A stretch of 64,000 bases of DNA from JAFECT01 sp036501825 (GTDB lineage Bacteria; Pseudomonadota; Alphaproteobacteria; Caulobacterales; Caulobacteraceae): the NCBI GenBank assembly GCA_036501825.1, contig DASXZP010000032.1, forward strand, positions 310,001 to 374,000, read 5' to 3'. Of this stretch, positions 42,636 to 51,885 are shown piece after piece (positions within the stretch are counted from its first letter, which is position 1; the number at the start of each line of letters is the position of its first letter). The translations under genes were made by a program, and so were the position numbers. The notes beneath the pieces are model-generated. The model ran no database searches. It worked only from the letters and a program-made list of their open reading frames with translations, and was not told the DNA's origin.

Positions 42636-44873
42636 TCAAGCCGTTGTTGTCGCCGCCGCGCCGGAAGGCTGCGCGTGCGCTGCGGTCAGGGTTCTTGGAA
42701 AACGAAGCGATACGCGCGCGCCGGAAAGACTCTCTGCGTCGCCGAGCAGAAGCTCGCCGCCGTGGTCCTCACAGATGCGCTTGACGATGGCGAGACCAAG
42801 GCCGGTGCCCTTCTCGCGCGTGGTGACATAGGGTTCGGCCAGGCGGTCGCGGTCCTTGGTCGGCAGACCGATGCCGTCGTCCTCGACCACGAAGCTCAGT
42901 TGGTCGCCGTCCGAAACCAGTTCGGCGCGCATGCGGCCCTGCGACGTCGGATCGAGCGCGCGCTTGGCCATCACCGCTTCGCCCGCGTTCTTCAGCACGT
43001 TGGTCAGGGCCTGGGCCACCATGCGGCCGTCGGCCACGAACGATACCTCGGGCGGCAGCTCTTTCAGGTCGAGATCGATCTCCGGCGCCGCGACCCGTTG
43101 GGCGAACACCGCCTGGCGCAGCAATTCCGCCGCGTTCTCCGGCGCAAAGTTGGGCGCGGGCATGCGCGCGAAGGACGAGAACTCGTCCACCATGCGGCCG
43201 ATGTCGCCCACCTGGCGGATGATGGTGTCGGTGCAGCGGTCGAAGGTCTCAAGGTCGGTGGACACCTGGTCGCGGTACTTGCGCCGCAGCCGCTCGGCGG
43301 AGAGCTGGATCGGGGTCAGCGGGTTCTTGATCTCGTGCGCGATGCGCCGCGCCACGTCGCGCCAGGCGGCATTGCGCTGGGCGGTCATCAGACGGGTGAT
43401 GTCGTCGAAGGTGAAGATCAGCCCCTCGCCGCCGCCGCCGGACACACGCACGCGCAGACGCCGGGTTTCGGAGTCGCGCGTCACATCGACGTCGTGGTCG
43501 CCGCCGGGATGGCCCGAGCGGTTGGCCACCTCCGCCAGTTCCGGCGCCAGGCGCGACAACGGCTGGCCCAGCACGCCCTTGGACTGGTCGAGCCCCAGCA
43601 GCTTGATCGCCTGGCTGTTCACCGCCGACACGCGGCCGCGGTCGTCCAGGCCCATGACGCCGGCGCTGACGCCGGACAGCACGGTTTCGATGAAGCGGCT
43701 GCGATCGACCGCTTCGACGCTCGCGGCCTTCAACGCCTCCTGTTGCGCCTGCAGATCGCCGGTCATGCGGTTGAATGCGTTGGACAGCACCGCGATCTCG
43801 TCGGGATCGCGGGTGGTGTCGACGCGGGCGTTCAGATCGCCGCCGCCGACGCGGTCCGCCGCCGCCACCAGGCGCGAAACCGGCGCCGAAATCTGCCCCG
43901 CCGACCACATGCCGAGCCACGCGGCGCCGACCAGCACCAGCAGCGCGATCTCGCCATAGGCCAGGCTGAAGGCGATCTGCACCGTCTCGCGCGCCTCGGC
44001 GCGTTCGCGATAGGCGGTGATCTCCGCCGAAGAGTTGCGCAGCCGCGCCACCATGCCGGGCTGCAGCGCGCGCACGACATAGAGGTAGGTGTTCGGATAG
44101 CCCGGCAGCGGAAACAGGGCGCGAACCATGTCGGGATTTTCGGTGACCGCCGTCGGCGTTTCGGCCGCGTGCTGCAGCGCCTCCTGGGGCGGGCTGAGGT
44201 AAGGCGGCGCGGAGGGTGTTTCACCGCGCGCCAGCACCGTGCCGTCGGGCGAGATCAGATAAAGGGCGGCGTAACCGCGGATCTCCGCGAGCGTGGTGAG
44301 CTGGTTGGTGAAGGTCAAGCGGTCCGAGAACAGATGGCGGATCTGACTGAACTCGCCGCTCTCGGCGGTCATCGTCTGCAGGTCGCGCGTCATCTGCTCG
44401 TCGACGTCTTTGAGATAGTTGCGCCCGATGAGGGCGGAGTTCTCCACCGACTGACGCACGTCCTTCGAGAACCAGCTCTCGACACCCCGGGTTACCAGCA
44501 CGCCGAAGAACAGCGCCACCACGACGGCGGGCACCACCGCGGCGGCCCCGAACAGGGCGACGAACCTCAGGTGCAGCCGCGCGCCGGCGTCATCGTGACG
44601 GCGGCGCACCAGACGCGCGACCCGCAGGCCGACCCAGCTCGCCAGCGCCAGGATCAGCAGCAGGTTGAGGCCCAGGACGACGATCAGGGTCCGGCTGGCC
44701 GGCGCGATCGCGCCCGTGCGCGGCGCCGTGGCGACAAGCCAGACGGCCAAAGTGGTAATGGCGCAGGCCAGGGCGAAGCCGCCGCCGAACAGCGCCCGCG
44801 CCCGGCCGGGGCCCGGCCAGCGTTCCAGCAATGACAGCGCCGGCGCGCCCTTACGCGCAAAGGCATTGACCAT
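42636..44873 (-). CDS. ntrY: NtrY-type membrane sensor histidine kinase
   Basis: A 745-residue sensor kinase. Several N-terminal hydrophobic helices (within about residues 25-105) precede a periplasmic sensor region, another helix near 300 and a HAMP segment (APVSRLVAAADRVGGGDLNA). A PAS domain (SGVSAGVMGLDDRGRVSAVN) leads to the HisKA phosphorylation site RRIAHEIKNPLTPIQLSAER near residue 510, and the ATPase boxes NVLKNAGEAV, DDGIGLP and GTGLGLAIVKRI are intact. It is the cognate kinase of NtrX. A perfect dyad lies about 23 bases before its start, suggesting its own regulated promoter. Confidence 0.95.
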   Translation of the reverse strand: MVNAFARKGAPALSLLERWPGPGRARALFGGGFALACAITTLAVWLVATAPRTGAIAPASRTLIVVLGLNLLLILALASWVGLRVARLVRRRHDDAGARLHLRFVALFGAAAVVPAVVVALFFGVLVTRGVESWFSKDVRQSVENSALIGRNYLKDVDEQMTRDLQTMTAESGEFSQIRHLFSDRLTFTNQLTTLAEIRGYAALYLISPDGTVLARGETPSAPPYLSPPQEALQHAAETPTAVTENPDMVRALFPLPGYPNTYLYVVRALQPGMVARLRNSSAEITAYRERAEARETVQIAFSLAYGEIALLVLVGAAWLGMWSAGQISAPVSRLVAAADRVGGGDLNARVDTTRDPDEIAVLSNAFNRMTGDLQAQQEALKAASVEAVDRSRFIETVLSGVSAGVMGLDDRGRVSAVNSQAIKLLGLDQSKGVLGQPLSRLAPELAEVANRSGHPGGDHDVDVTRDSETRRLRVRVSGGGGEGLIFTFDDITRLMTAQRNAAWRDVARRIAHEIKNPLTPIQLSAERLRRKYRDQVSTDLETFDRCTDTIIRQVGDIGRMVDEFSSFARMPAPNFAPENAAELLRQAVFAQRVAAPEIDLDLKELPPEVSFVADGRMVAQALTNVLKNAGEAVMAKRALDPTSQGRMRAELVSDGDQLSFVVEDDGIGLPTKDRDRLAEPYVTTREKGTGLGLAIVKRICEDHGGELLLGDAESLSGARVSLRFPRTLTAAHAQPSGAAATTTA

Positions 44874-45226
44874 GGGGACAAGCCTATGCCGACACTGTGT
44901 TCAAAATTCAACACATTGTTGCATGAACGCCCCTCGTAGGATCTGTCGTCTTATCTGTGCTTGACGGGGCGTTCGGTCCAAAATGGATAGTCTGGCAGGA
45001 TGGCCAGCATCGGTCGGGAACGAACCTCCTGCCTTTTCGCATCTGGAGGAGCTATTGGCAGTAACGCGCTCCATAGGGCATAGGATTGTCGGAACGCGGT
45101 TCAGAACCCTTAGAGTCGGGTCCTCTATCCCCATATGGTTATTGCGCGGCGAGGAATGCGAGCTAGCCCGGTCGAGGTCGCATTTGCCGTGCCATCCGCA
45201 CAATCGAAGCTAGGAATTGATACCTG
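44874..45226. other. 353-base stretch with no supportable gene
   Basis: Between the ntrY start and the gene at 45227. It holds the ntrY-proximal dyad (44896-44915) at its left end and is otherwise A/T-richer than its surroundings. Two overlapping open frames on opposite strands (44983-45213 and 44901-45203) have no ribosome binding site or recognisable content, so neither is called. It may be the scar or leader of the insert described in the findings. Confidence 0.6.
44896..44915. promoter_or_regulatory. Dyad upstream of ntrY
   Basis: TGTGTT (44896-44901) and AACACA (44910-44915) form a perfect six-base inverted repeat with an eight-base A/T-rich centre, 22 bases before the ntrY start on the minus strand. 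Its position fits an operator or activator site for the ntrYX promoter. No known consensus is claimed. Confidence 0.35.
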
Positions 45227-45499
45227 ATGGCGATCTTTGTTGTCCTCGCGAAGGAACCTAGTCCTCAGCTCGGAGCGAAGATCGCGCAGCTCTATCCGGG
45301 CGACAACCATTACAAGATAAATGACGATCAATGGCTTGTTTCTGCAGATAAACTTGCAAGCACCATCAGCACGGACCTGGAGTTCCCAGGCGGCAAGGCA
45401 GGGGTTTCGGGCGTAGTGTTTCCGATCTCTGGCAAAGGATGGGGTTGGCACAACACCACCCTTTGGGAGTGGCTCACCCTCAAAGGCGCATCAAAGTAA
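45227..45499 (+). CDS. Hypothetical small soluble protein (insert gene 1)
   Basis: A 90-residue protein of unlike-neighbour codon use, with many A/T-ending codons. It begins MAIFVVLAKEPSPQLGAKIA, continues with YKINDDQWLVSADKLASTIS and a Gly-rich GVSGVVFPISGKGWGW segment, and ends in TTLWEWLTLKG. It looks like a compact alpha/beta domain; I recall similar unannotated proteins, but no function is known. Its stop overlaps the start of the next gene (TAATG), so the two form a coupled pair. The pair lies between dusB and ntrY, opposite in strand to both. Confidence 0.7.
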   Translation: MAIFVVLAKEPSPQLGAKIAQLYPGDNHYKINDDQWLVSADKLASTISTDLEFPGGKAGVSGVVFPISGKGWGWHNTTLWEWLTLKGASK

Positions 45500-46005
45500 T
45501 GTCTCGACCTCCAACAAAGGGCGGAGGTCACGGTGGTGGGGTGGGCGAACCACCAAACGCTGACCCACCGGTCAACAACCCAATTAGTTTCAATCGCGAA
45601 AGAGCGCTGAGGGGCTTGAAACCATACGGCGGCGAAGAAGTTGACGGCGGCGGTGGTGGGGAACCACCGTCTGGTGACGATGTGCGGATAGCCAAGCTAG
45701 AGGCTCATGTCGGCCACATTCAATCCGCCCTTGGGGACATCAAGACGGAGCTGCGGGCGCTTGTTGGTGCTTTGTCGCATCTGCCCACCAAGCAGGACCT
45801 ATTCGTCAATATCACCATCATCGTGACCATTGGCCTTGCCGTGATCGCAATAGTCATCGGCGGGATTATTGGGGGGTTGGCTCTCCTAAAGCCTGACGAG
45901 AAGCCTGCCGTTATCGAGAAAACTGCCCAATCGACGGCGGCACCGCCGCCACAGATTTACCTCGTTCCAATTACCCCGGCTCAGACCGCCCCTGTAACTC
46001 ATTGA
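45499..46005 (+). CDS. Hypothetical single-pass membrane protein with coiled coil (insert gene 2)
   Basis: A 168-residue protein. A disordered Gly/Pro-rich N-terminus (GGGHGGGVGEPP and GGGGGEPPSG) is followed by a predicted coiled coil (RIAKLEAHVGHIQSALGDIK, about residues 62-81) and by one long hydrophobic helix (about residues 105-130, rich in Ile/Gly). A Pro/Ala/Thr-rich tail follows. The layout is like small phage or defence-associated membrane proteins of the XhlA type, but no homology is claimed. ATG 45499 shares a base with the stop of the upstream gene, indicating translational coupling. Confidence 0.7.
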   Translation: MSRPPTKGGGHGGGVGEPPNADPPVNNPISFNRERALRGLKPYGGEEVDGGGGGEPPSGDDVRIAKLEAHVGHIQSALGDIKTELRALVGALSHLPTKQDLFVNITIIVTIGLAVIAIVIGGIIGGLALLKPDEKPAVIEKTAQSTAAPPPQIYLVPITPAQTAPVTH

Positions 46006-46071
46006 GACGCCCGGCTCAGGGGCACACTCGGTACGCAGCAGTTTACTGCCGACCACTCTCCGATTCCCAAC

Positions 46072-47097
46072 TTATGCTGCCGCCAAGCGCTCCGCATCCC
46101 ACAGGCCGATCAGGCCAGCCTCGACATCGGTGGCCCGGTCCAGGCGGCAGAGCCTGGCCTTGGCCTCGCGGCGGCCTTCGGCGGTCTCGGGCCAGGGGGC
46201 CTGTTCCACGTACCAGCCCAGGTGTTTGCGGAAGATCTTCAGGCCCAGGGCGTCGCCGTCCCCGCGGCCACGGCTGTAGAACGCCAGGCTCTCGCGCAGG
46301 TGGTCGAGGACGATGGCCAGTCGTTGCTCCAGCGAGGGCTCCTGGTCCGGGCGGTCGCCGGCCAGAGCCTGGTCGATGGCGGGCGCGAGCCAGGGCCGGC
46401 CATAGACTCCGCGCCCCAGCATCACCGCGTCGGCGCCGGACCGGCTGAGGGCTTCACGGGCGGTCGCCGCGTCGGTGATGTCGCCGTTGACGATGACCGG
46501 GATCGAGACCGCGGCCTTCACGGCGGCAACCGCATCCCAGTCGGCGGCGCCCTTGTAAAACTGCTGGCGGGTCCGGCCGTGGATGGTCACCGCCTTGACC
46601 CCGACCGCCTCCGCCCGGGCGGCAAGGTCAGGCGCGTTCTTCGAGGCGTCGTCCCAGCCCAGACGCATCTTCACCGTCACCGGCCGCGAGGTCGCTTCCA
46701 CCGCCGCCGCGATCAGGCCTTGCGCCTGATCCAGGTCGCGCATCAGGGCCGAGCCGGACAGGGCGCCGGTGACCTCCTTGCAGGGACAGCCGAAGTTGAG
46801 GTCGATGAGGTCCGCGCCGGCGGCCTCGGCCATGCGCACCCCGCCGCGGATCCACTCCGCCTCGCGCCCGACCAGCTGGATCACCGTCAGCGGCAGGCCC
46901 TCGCCCACCGCCGCGCGACGCACCACGTCCGGCCGGCCCCGGGCCAGCTCCACGCAGGCCACCATCTCCGTCGCCACATAGGCCGCCCCCAACCGCGCCG
47001 CCGCCCGCCGAAACGGCAGGTCCGAAACGCCGGTCATGGGCGCGATCAGCACCCGTCCGGGGAGGGCTACGTCGCCGATGGTCAGGGGCGCGGTCAT
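46072..47097 (-). CDS. dusB: tRNA-dihydrouridine synthase (NifR3/DusB)
   Basis: A 341-residue flavoprotein that reduces specific uridines in tRNA D-loops with NADPH. It has the FMN-barrel N-terminus LIAPMTGVSDLPFRRAAARLG and the catalytic-cysteine motif DLNFGCPCKEVTGALSGSAL (near residue 100). VTVKMRLGWDD, VTIHGRTRQQFYKGAADW and the phosphate-binding IVNGDI and VMLGRGVYGRPW follow. In Caulobacter the same gene (nifR3) precedes ntrBC and ntrYX. Here only ntrYX remains downstream. It diverges from ispDF by 78 bases. Confidence 0.93.
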   Translation of the reverse strand: MTAPLTIGDVALPGRVLIAPMTGVSDLPFRRAAARLGAAYVATEMVACVELARGRPDVVRRAAVGEGLPLTVIQLVGREAEWIRGGVRMAEAAGADLIDLNFGCPCKEVTGALSGSALMRDLDQAQGLIAAAVEATSRPVTVKMRLGWDDASKNAPDLAARAEAVGVKAVTIHGRTRQQFYKGAADWDAVAAVKAAVSIPVIVNGDITDAATAREALSRSGADAVMLGRGVYGRPWLAPAIDQALAGDRPDQEPSLEQRLAIVLDHLRESLAFYSRGRGDGDALGLKIFRKHLGWYVEQAPWPETAEGRREAKARLCRLDRATDVEAGLIGLWDAERLAAA

Positions 47098-47175
47098 GGG
47101 GCGCCGGTTCTAAGGCCTTTTGCCGAAAATGGCGAAATCCTTGTGCGGCCGGCCAGTTTAACCCATACGCGCCGC

Positions 47176-48333
47176 ATGATCTTCGACGCGATCATCGTGG
47201 CGGCGGGTTCAGGCTCTCGGGCCGGCGGCCCCAAGCAGTGGCGTATGCTGGGCGGCAAGCCTGTGGTGCGTTGGTCGGTGGAGGCCATGGTCGCGGCGGG
47301 CGCCCGCACGGTCGTCGTTGTGGTCAATCACGAGCATCTGGACAGCGCCGAACGGTTCGAGGGACTGCCGGGCGTGTTCATCGCGCCCGGCGGCGCTACG
47401 CGGGCGTTGTCTGTTGCCGCGGGTCTGAACTCCATCGCACTCGCCGCTGCTGGATCGGCGGGCAAGGATGCGCCACCGCCGGACGCCGTGCTGGTGCATG
47501 ACGCGGCGCGGCCCTTGCTGACGCCGGCGCATGTGGCGAGCCTGCTCGAAGCGCTCGGCGAATCCGACGCGGCGATCCTCGCATTGCCGGTCGCCGACAC
47601 GCTGAAAGCCGCCGTCGACGGGTACGTGGCGGCCACCGTGCCGCGCGAGCATCTCTATCGCGCCCAGACGCCGCAGGCGTTCCGCTTCGACGCCCTGGTG
47701 CGCGCCTATGCGGCGTGGCCTGCGGACGAAACCCCGACCGACGATGCGGCGATGGTCGAACGCGCCGGCGGCGCCGTGCGCCTCGTGCCGGGCGATCCGC
47801 GGCTGATGAAACTCACCTATCCGGAGGACTTCGCTATGGCCGAGGCCTTGATCGGGCGCACGACGCGGGTGGGCCAGGGCTATGATGCGCACAGGTTCGG
47901 CCCCGGCGACCACATCATGCTCTGTGGCGTGAAGATCGCCCACGATCATGGGCTGGTCGGCCACTCCGATGCGGACGTGGGCCTGCATGCGGTGACCGAT
48001 GCGGTGATGGGCGCCATCGGCGTCGGCGACATCGGTCAGCACTTCCCGCCCAGCGATCCGCAGTGGAAGGGCGCCGCGTCCGACCTGTTCCTGAGCCACG
48101 CGGCGCAACTGGTCAGCGAACGCGGGGGCCGCGTCGTCAACGTCGACGTCACCATCGTCTGCGAAGCGCCCCGCATCGGCCCGCACCGGGACGCCATGCG
48201 CGACCGCCTCGCCGAAATCCTGGACCTGGATCGCGACGCGGTCAGCGTAAAGGCGACGACGACCGAAGGCATGGGCTTTACCGGCCGCAAGGAAGGCCTG
48301 GCGGCCAACGCCATCGTGTCGGTGGAAATCTGA
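47176..48333 (+). CDS. ispDF: Bifunctional IspD/IspF enzyme of isoprenoid synthesis
   Basis: A 385-residue fusion of two MEP-pathway enzymes. The IspD half (residues 1-225), which makes CDP-methylerythritol from MEP and CTP, has AAGSGSRAGGPKQWRMLGG, LVHDAARPLLTP and YRAQTPQAFRFDAL. The IspF half (about 228-385), which forms the cyclic diphosphate, begins RVGQGYDAHRFGPGDHIMLCG and has GHSDADVGLHAVTDAVMGA and TTTEGMGFTGR, including the zinc-binding Asp/His residues. The ispDF fusion is usual in alphaproteobacteria. The ATG at 47176 is chosen because it starts the conserved domain; the ribosome binding site is weak. Confidence 0.95.
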   Translation: MIFDAIIVAAGSGSRAGGPKQWRMLGGKPVVRWSVEAMVAAGARTVVVVVNHEHLDSAERFEGLPGVFIAPGGATRALSVAAGLNSIALAAAGSAGKDAPPPDAVLVHDAARPLLTPAHVASLLEALGESDAAILALPVADTLKAAVDGYVAATVPREHLYRAQTPQAFRFDALVRAYAAWPADETPTDDAAMVERAGGAVRLVPGDPRLMKLTYPEDFAMAEALIGRTTRVGQGYDAHRFGPGDHIMLCGVKIAHDHGLVGHSDADVGLHAVTDAVMGAIGVGDIGQHFPPSDPQWKGAASDLFLSHAAQLVSERGGRVVNVDVTIVCEAPRIGPHRDAMRDRLAEILDLDRDAVSVKATTTEGMGFTGRKEGLAANAIVSVEI

Positions 48334-48397
48334 CCCCTTCCCGACTGACCGGCGACGCGCTTTAGTAGCGTCACGCTTCTCCGCTAAGGGACCTCCC

Positions 48398-49498
48398 ATG
48401 CGCAGCCTCGCCCTCGCCGCCTCTCTCCTGTTCGTGGCCACCAGCGCCTGCGCCGCCGACGATCCGCTGCCGCCCAAACCCGACTACGCCCAGGCGTCCG
48501 CCTGGCTCTGCCGCCCGAGCGCTGAAACGGTCTGCGTCACCGATATGGACGCCCTGGGCTTTGACGCGAACGGCCGGCGCACACCCGAGCCGCCGTTCAA
48601 AGTCTCCGACGACGCGCCGATCGACTGTTTCTACGTCTATCCGACCCTGTCCAAGGAGCCCGGAACCTTCGCCGACGTGAAGCCCGACGCCGAGATCATC
48701 CGCGGCTCACACGCTCAGGCAGGCCGGTTCGCCTCGGTGTGCCGGCTGTACGTGCCGCTCTATCGGCAGTTCACGCTCACCGCCCTGTTCAAGCCGCGCG
48801 ACAAGGGCGGCAAGCTGAACTTCGACCCGCCGTTCGACGACGTTAAGGCGGCGTGGCGCTATTACCTCGAGCATGAGAACCACGGCCATGGCGTCGTGCT
48901 CATCGGCCACAGCCAGGGCACGATCCTGCTGCAGCGTCTGCTCGCCGAAGAGATCGACGGCAAGCCGGATCAGAAGCGTCTCGTCCTCGCCCTGCTCGGG
49001 GGCAATCCGGGCTTCAGCGTGCCCGAGGGTAAGCTGGTCGGCGCCACGTTGAAGTCGATCCCGGTCTGTCACGCCAAGGGCGAGGCGGGCTGCGTGCTCA
49101 CCTGGTCGAGCTATTCGGACGCCGACACGTCGACCCCGATCTTCGGTCGCGCCATTCCCAACGACGAAGCCGCCTGCACCAACCCGGCCGCGATCGGCGG
49201 CGGCCGCGCGCCGTTGAAGGGGTTTGTGCACAAGCCCGCCATCGCTGCGGCGGCCGATCCGCCTTACGTCGAACAGCTGGGTCAGATGTCCGCCGAGTGC
49301 GTGAAGGACAAGGGCGGGACGACCCTTCGCATCCATGTCGAGCCGGGCGTCTTCGCCCCGATCCTGAAGGAGGGTCTCGCCAAGACGGCGAGCCTGGATG
49401 GCTGGGGCCTGCACATCCTCGATTACAACCTCATGCAGGGCGACTTGATCGACGACGTCGTTGCGTCCTCGGCAACGTGGTTACAGACGCGCCACTGA
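48398..49498 (+). CDS. Exported DUF3089 alpha/beta-hydrolase-like protein
   Basis: A 366-residue exported protein with signal peptide MRSLALAASLLFVATSACA. The DUF3089 pattern is clear: ASAWLCRP followed by CVTDMDALGFDANG, the segment DCFYVYPTLSKEPGTF, RLYVPLYRQFTLTAL, and the nucleophile-like GHSQGTILLQRLL near residue 170. Members belong to the alpha/beta hydrolase superfamily and are thought to be lipase- or esterase-like, but none close to this one has a firm function that I know. It stands alone, 64 bases after ispDF and convergent with the MFS/spermidine-synthase gene. Confidence 0.82.
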   Translation: MRSLALAASLLFVATSACAADDPLPPKPDYAQASAWLCRPSAETVCVTDMDALGFDANGRRTPEPPFKVSDDAPIDCFYVYPTLSKEPGTFADVKPDAEIIRGSHAQAGRFASVCRLYVPLYRQFTLTALFKPRDKGGKLNFDPPFDDVKAAWRYYLEHENHGHGVVLIGHSQGTILLQRLLAEEIDGKPDQKRLVLALLGGNPGFSVPEGKLVGATLKSIPVCHAKGEAGCVLTWSSYSDADTSTPIFGRAIPNDEAACTNPAAIGGGRAPLKGFVHKPAIAAAADPPYVEQLGQMSAECVKDKGGTTLRIHVEPGVFAPILKEGLAKTASLDGWGLHILDYNLMQGDLIDDVVASSATWLQTRH

Positions 49499-49499
49499 T

Positions 49500-51803
49500 C
49501 TAGGCGCCGCCGTTCATCTTCTGCTGAACGCGCCGGTAGAGCGCGCCGATCAGGTTGGTGTAGTCGTCGGTCCACGGCCGCGTCTTGGTGTGCGGGGGGT
49601 CCTGCCAGCGATCATCCGCCTTGAAGTCGGCCAGCGCCTGGGGGGTTTTGCCCACGATCACCGCGTCGGTTGACGAACTCCAGCCGTAGAGAGCGCCGGG
49701 CTGTTCCCAGTAGAGCTGCTGCATTACCGGCGCCCCGATCGCGCGCGCGGTCGCGACTGCCGAGGTGTCGAGCTCCAGGTTGCGATTGGACAGGTGCAGA
49801 ACCACGACGCCGTTCGGCTTCAGCACGCGCAGATAGCCGCGCAACGCCTCTTCCGTCAGCAGATGGGTCGGGACGCTGTCGGACGAGAACGCATCGACCA
49901 GCAGGAAGTCGAACTTCGCCGAAGGCTGTTTCGCGAGACTGAGGCGCGCGTCCCCCATCACAATGCTCACCGGACCCTTCGCGCAGCGATTGATGTAGCT
50001 GAAGTAGGTCGAATTGAGCGCGAAGTGCTTAACCTTCGGGTCGATCTCGAAATAGGTCAGGCTGTCGCCGGCGCGCTTGTAGGTCGCCATCGTGCCCGAG
50101 CCCAGGCCGACGACGCCGATGTCCTGGCTGGGACCACGCGCCTGCACCTTGGCGATCGCCTGGCCGAGCGAGGTTTCCGGCGCGTAGTAGAGCAAGGGAT
50201 AGCAGAGCCACTTGCCGTCACGCGCCTCGCCGCCATGCAGCGTCGAGCCGTTCATCATCAGCATCAGGCCGCGCTTGCCGAAGCCGGTCTCGGGGAAGGT
50301 CGCGGCGCGTAGCACGCCGAAGAAACTGCGCTCGCTGTGCACCCAGTCGTAGCGCCCCGCCACGTTCTGTGCGCCCAGCCACAGGCTGACCAGCGCCACG
50401 AAAAAAGTGAAGGTGTTGCGTCGCGTCATGAACGCCGACGCCGCGCCGAACCCGATCAGGTAATAGCCGATGACATAGGGTTCGATGCCTTCCCAGAGCC
50501 AGAGCCAGAGCCGGGTGCGCGCTGTCGGGTCGACACGCATCCACGCGACCATGCCCCAGCACCCCAGCGCGAAGATGAGAGCGACCACCAGCCAGACCCA
50601 GTCGTAGGCGGCCGGCCTCCTGCGCGGCCAGGGCCTCGCAAGCGTCGCGACCAGGAGGACCAGGGGATATTCACGTATGGTGTTGAAGATCAGCGGCGCC
50701 AGAAGTGCATTGAAGGCGCCGCCGACCACGCCTCCCACCGCGAGCCACAGATAGAACTCGGTCAGGCGGTCCGGCGGCGGACGCCGCGCGGCCAGCGTCT
50801 GGTGGCACATCAGGGCGGTGAAGAAGAACGCGAGCAGATTGATCGCGAACATGATGATCAGAGGCGAATAGGTGAACGGCAGCGACGCGACGCAGGCGCA
50901 GGTGAAGCCGGCCTGGATGAGCAGCGTGTAGCGCAGCGGCAGGATCGGCTTCTCCTGGAAGGCCAGGACAAAGGTCAGCAGATAGAGCGCAAGCGGAATG
51001 ACCCACAGGAACGGCGCCGAAGCGATGTCGACGCTGAGGTGCATGGTGACGCCGAGCATCAGGCTCGCCGGCGCCGCGGCCAGCAGCACCCAGATCAGCT
51101 TCTCGCGCCATGGGATCGCCGCGCTGGCGGGCAATGGCAGGGCCTCGGTCTCATTGCGCGCGCGCCAGCTGACGAACCCGAGCGCCAGGACGATGAGCAC
51201 GAACAGGGCGTAGCCGGCGGTCCACAGGTAGCGCTGGGTCGAAAGATGCAGCAAGGGCTCGACCACGGCCGGGTAGGCCAGCAGCGACACGAAGCTTCCG
51301 AGATTGCTCGCCGCATAGAGTACATAGGGGTTCTTCGCATCGGGCTGACCGGCGCGCACGCGCGCATACCAGGCCTGCAGCAACGGCGCCGTCGCCGACA
51401 GCACGGCGAAGGGCGCGCCGATCGACAGGGTCAACTCGCCGAGCAGCCACGGAATCGGCAACCCGGTCGGCGGATCGCCCAGCAGACCGTTCACGCGCAA
51501 CGGCAGGGTCACGGCCGCGGCCACCAGCAGACAGACGTGCACCACGATCTGGCGGTGCAGCGACTCCACCCGCTGCAGTAGGTGCGCGTAGGCGTAGCCC
51601 AGCAGCAGCGCGAGCTGGAAGAACACCATCGAGGTGTTCCACACGGCCGGCGATCCGCCGAGCTTGGGCAACACCAGCTTGGCGATCATCGGTTCGACCA
51701 TGAACACCAGGGCGGCGCTGGTGAAGATGGCAAGCGCGAACAGGGGCGGCGCGGCTCGCGTCCCCGCGGCGTCGGGCTCCAGCCCGACGGTAGCCTGCGA
51801 CAT
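49500..51803 (-). CDS. MFS-like membrane protein fused to a spermidine-synthase-type domain
   Basis: A 767-residue protein starting at ATG 51803 (GGGGAGGGG upstream); an ATG at 51821 is also in frame. The N-terminal 500 residues contain about a dozen hydrophobic helices, beginning FALAIFTSAALVFMVEPMIA. The C-terminal 250 residues hold a Rossmann methyltransferase-like domain with GVVGLGSGTMATY, YFEIDPKVKHFA, MGDARLSLA and FDFLLVDAFSSDSVPTHLLT, the latter characteristic of polyamine-synthase-related proteins. Such fused SpeE-like proteins are widespread, but whether they make polyamines is unknown. It diverges from cinA by 82 bases. Confidence 0.85.
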   Translation of the reverse strand: MSQATVGLEPDAAGTRAAPPLFALAIFTSAALVFMVEPMIAKLVLPKLGGSPAVWNTSMVFFQLALLLGYAYAHLLQRVESLHRQIVVHVCLLVAAAVTLPLRVNGLLGDPPTGLPIPWLLGELTLSIGAPFAVLSATAPLLQAWYARVRAGQPDAKNPYVLYAASNLGSFVSLLAYPAVVEPLLHLSTQRYLWTAGYALFVLIVLALGFVSWRARNETEALPLPASAAIPWREKLIWVLLAAAPASLMLGVTMHLSVDIASAPFLWVIPLALYLLTFVLAFQEKPILPLRYTLLIQAGFTCACVASLPFTYSPLIIMFAINLLAFFFTALMCHQTLAARRPPPDRLTEFYLWLAVGGVVGGAFNALLAPLIFNTIREYPLVLLVATLARPWPRRRPAAYDWVWLVVALIFALGCWGMVAWMRVDPTARTRLWLWLWEGIEPYVIGYYLIGFGAASAFMTRRNTFTFFVALVSLWLGAQNVAGRYDWVHSERSFFGVLRAATFPETGFGKRGLMLMMNGSTLHGGEARDGKWLCYPLLYYAPETSLGQAIAKVQARGPSQDIGVVGLGSGTMATYKRAGDSLTYFEIDPKVKHFALNSTYFSYINRCAKGPVSIVMGDARLSLAKQPSAKFDFLLVDAFSSDSVPTHLLTEEALRGYLRVLKPNGVVVLHLSNRNLELDTSAVATARAIGAPVMQQLYWEQPGALYGWSSSTDAVIVGKTPQALADFKADDRWQDPPHTKTRPWTDDYTNLIGALYRRVQQKMNGGA

Positions 51804-51885
51804 GGGTCCCCTCCCCGCCATCCCCTGGTGCGTCCGACGGGTTAAGCTGCCGACCCCGCCGACTCAAGCCGGAGCCGAGGCTGCC

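Noticed and set aside
42555..44834. 759-residue plus-strand frame
   Set aside because: It is antisense to ntrY, whose kinase motifs are all in place.
44901..45213. Overlapping small frames on both strands upstream of ntrY
   Set aside because: Neither has a ribosome binding site, convincing composition or recognisable motif.
50337..51581. 414-residue plus-strand frame
   Set aside because: It is antisense to the MFS/spermidine-synthase fusion gene, with low-complexity Arg/Gln content.
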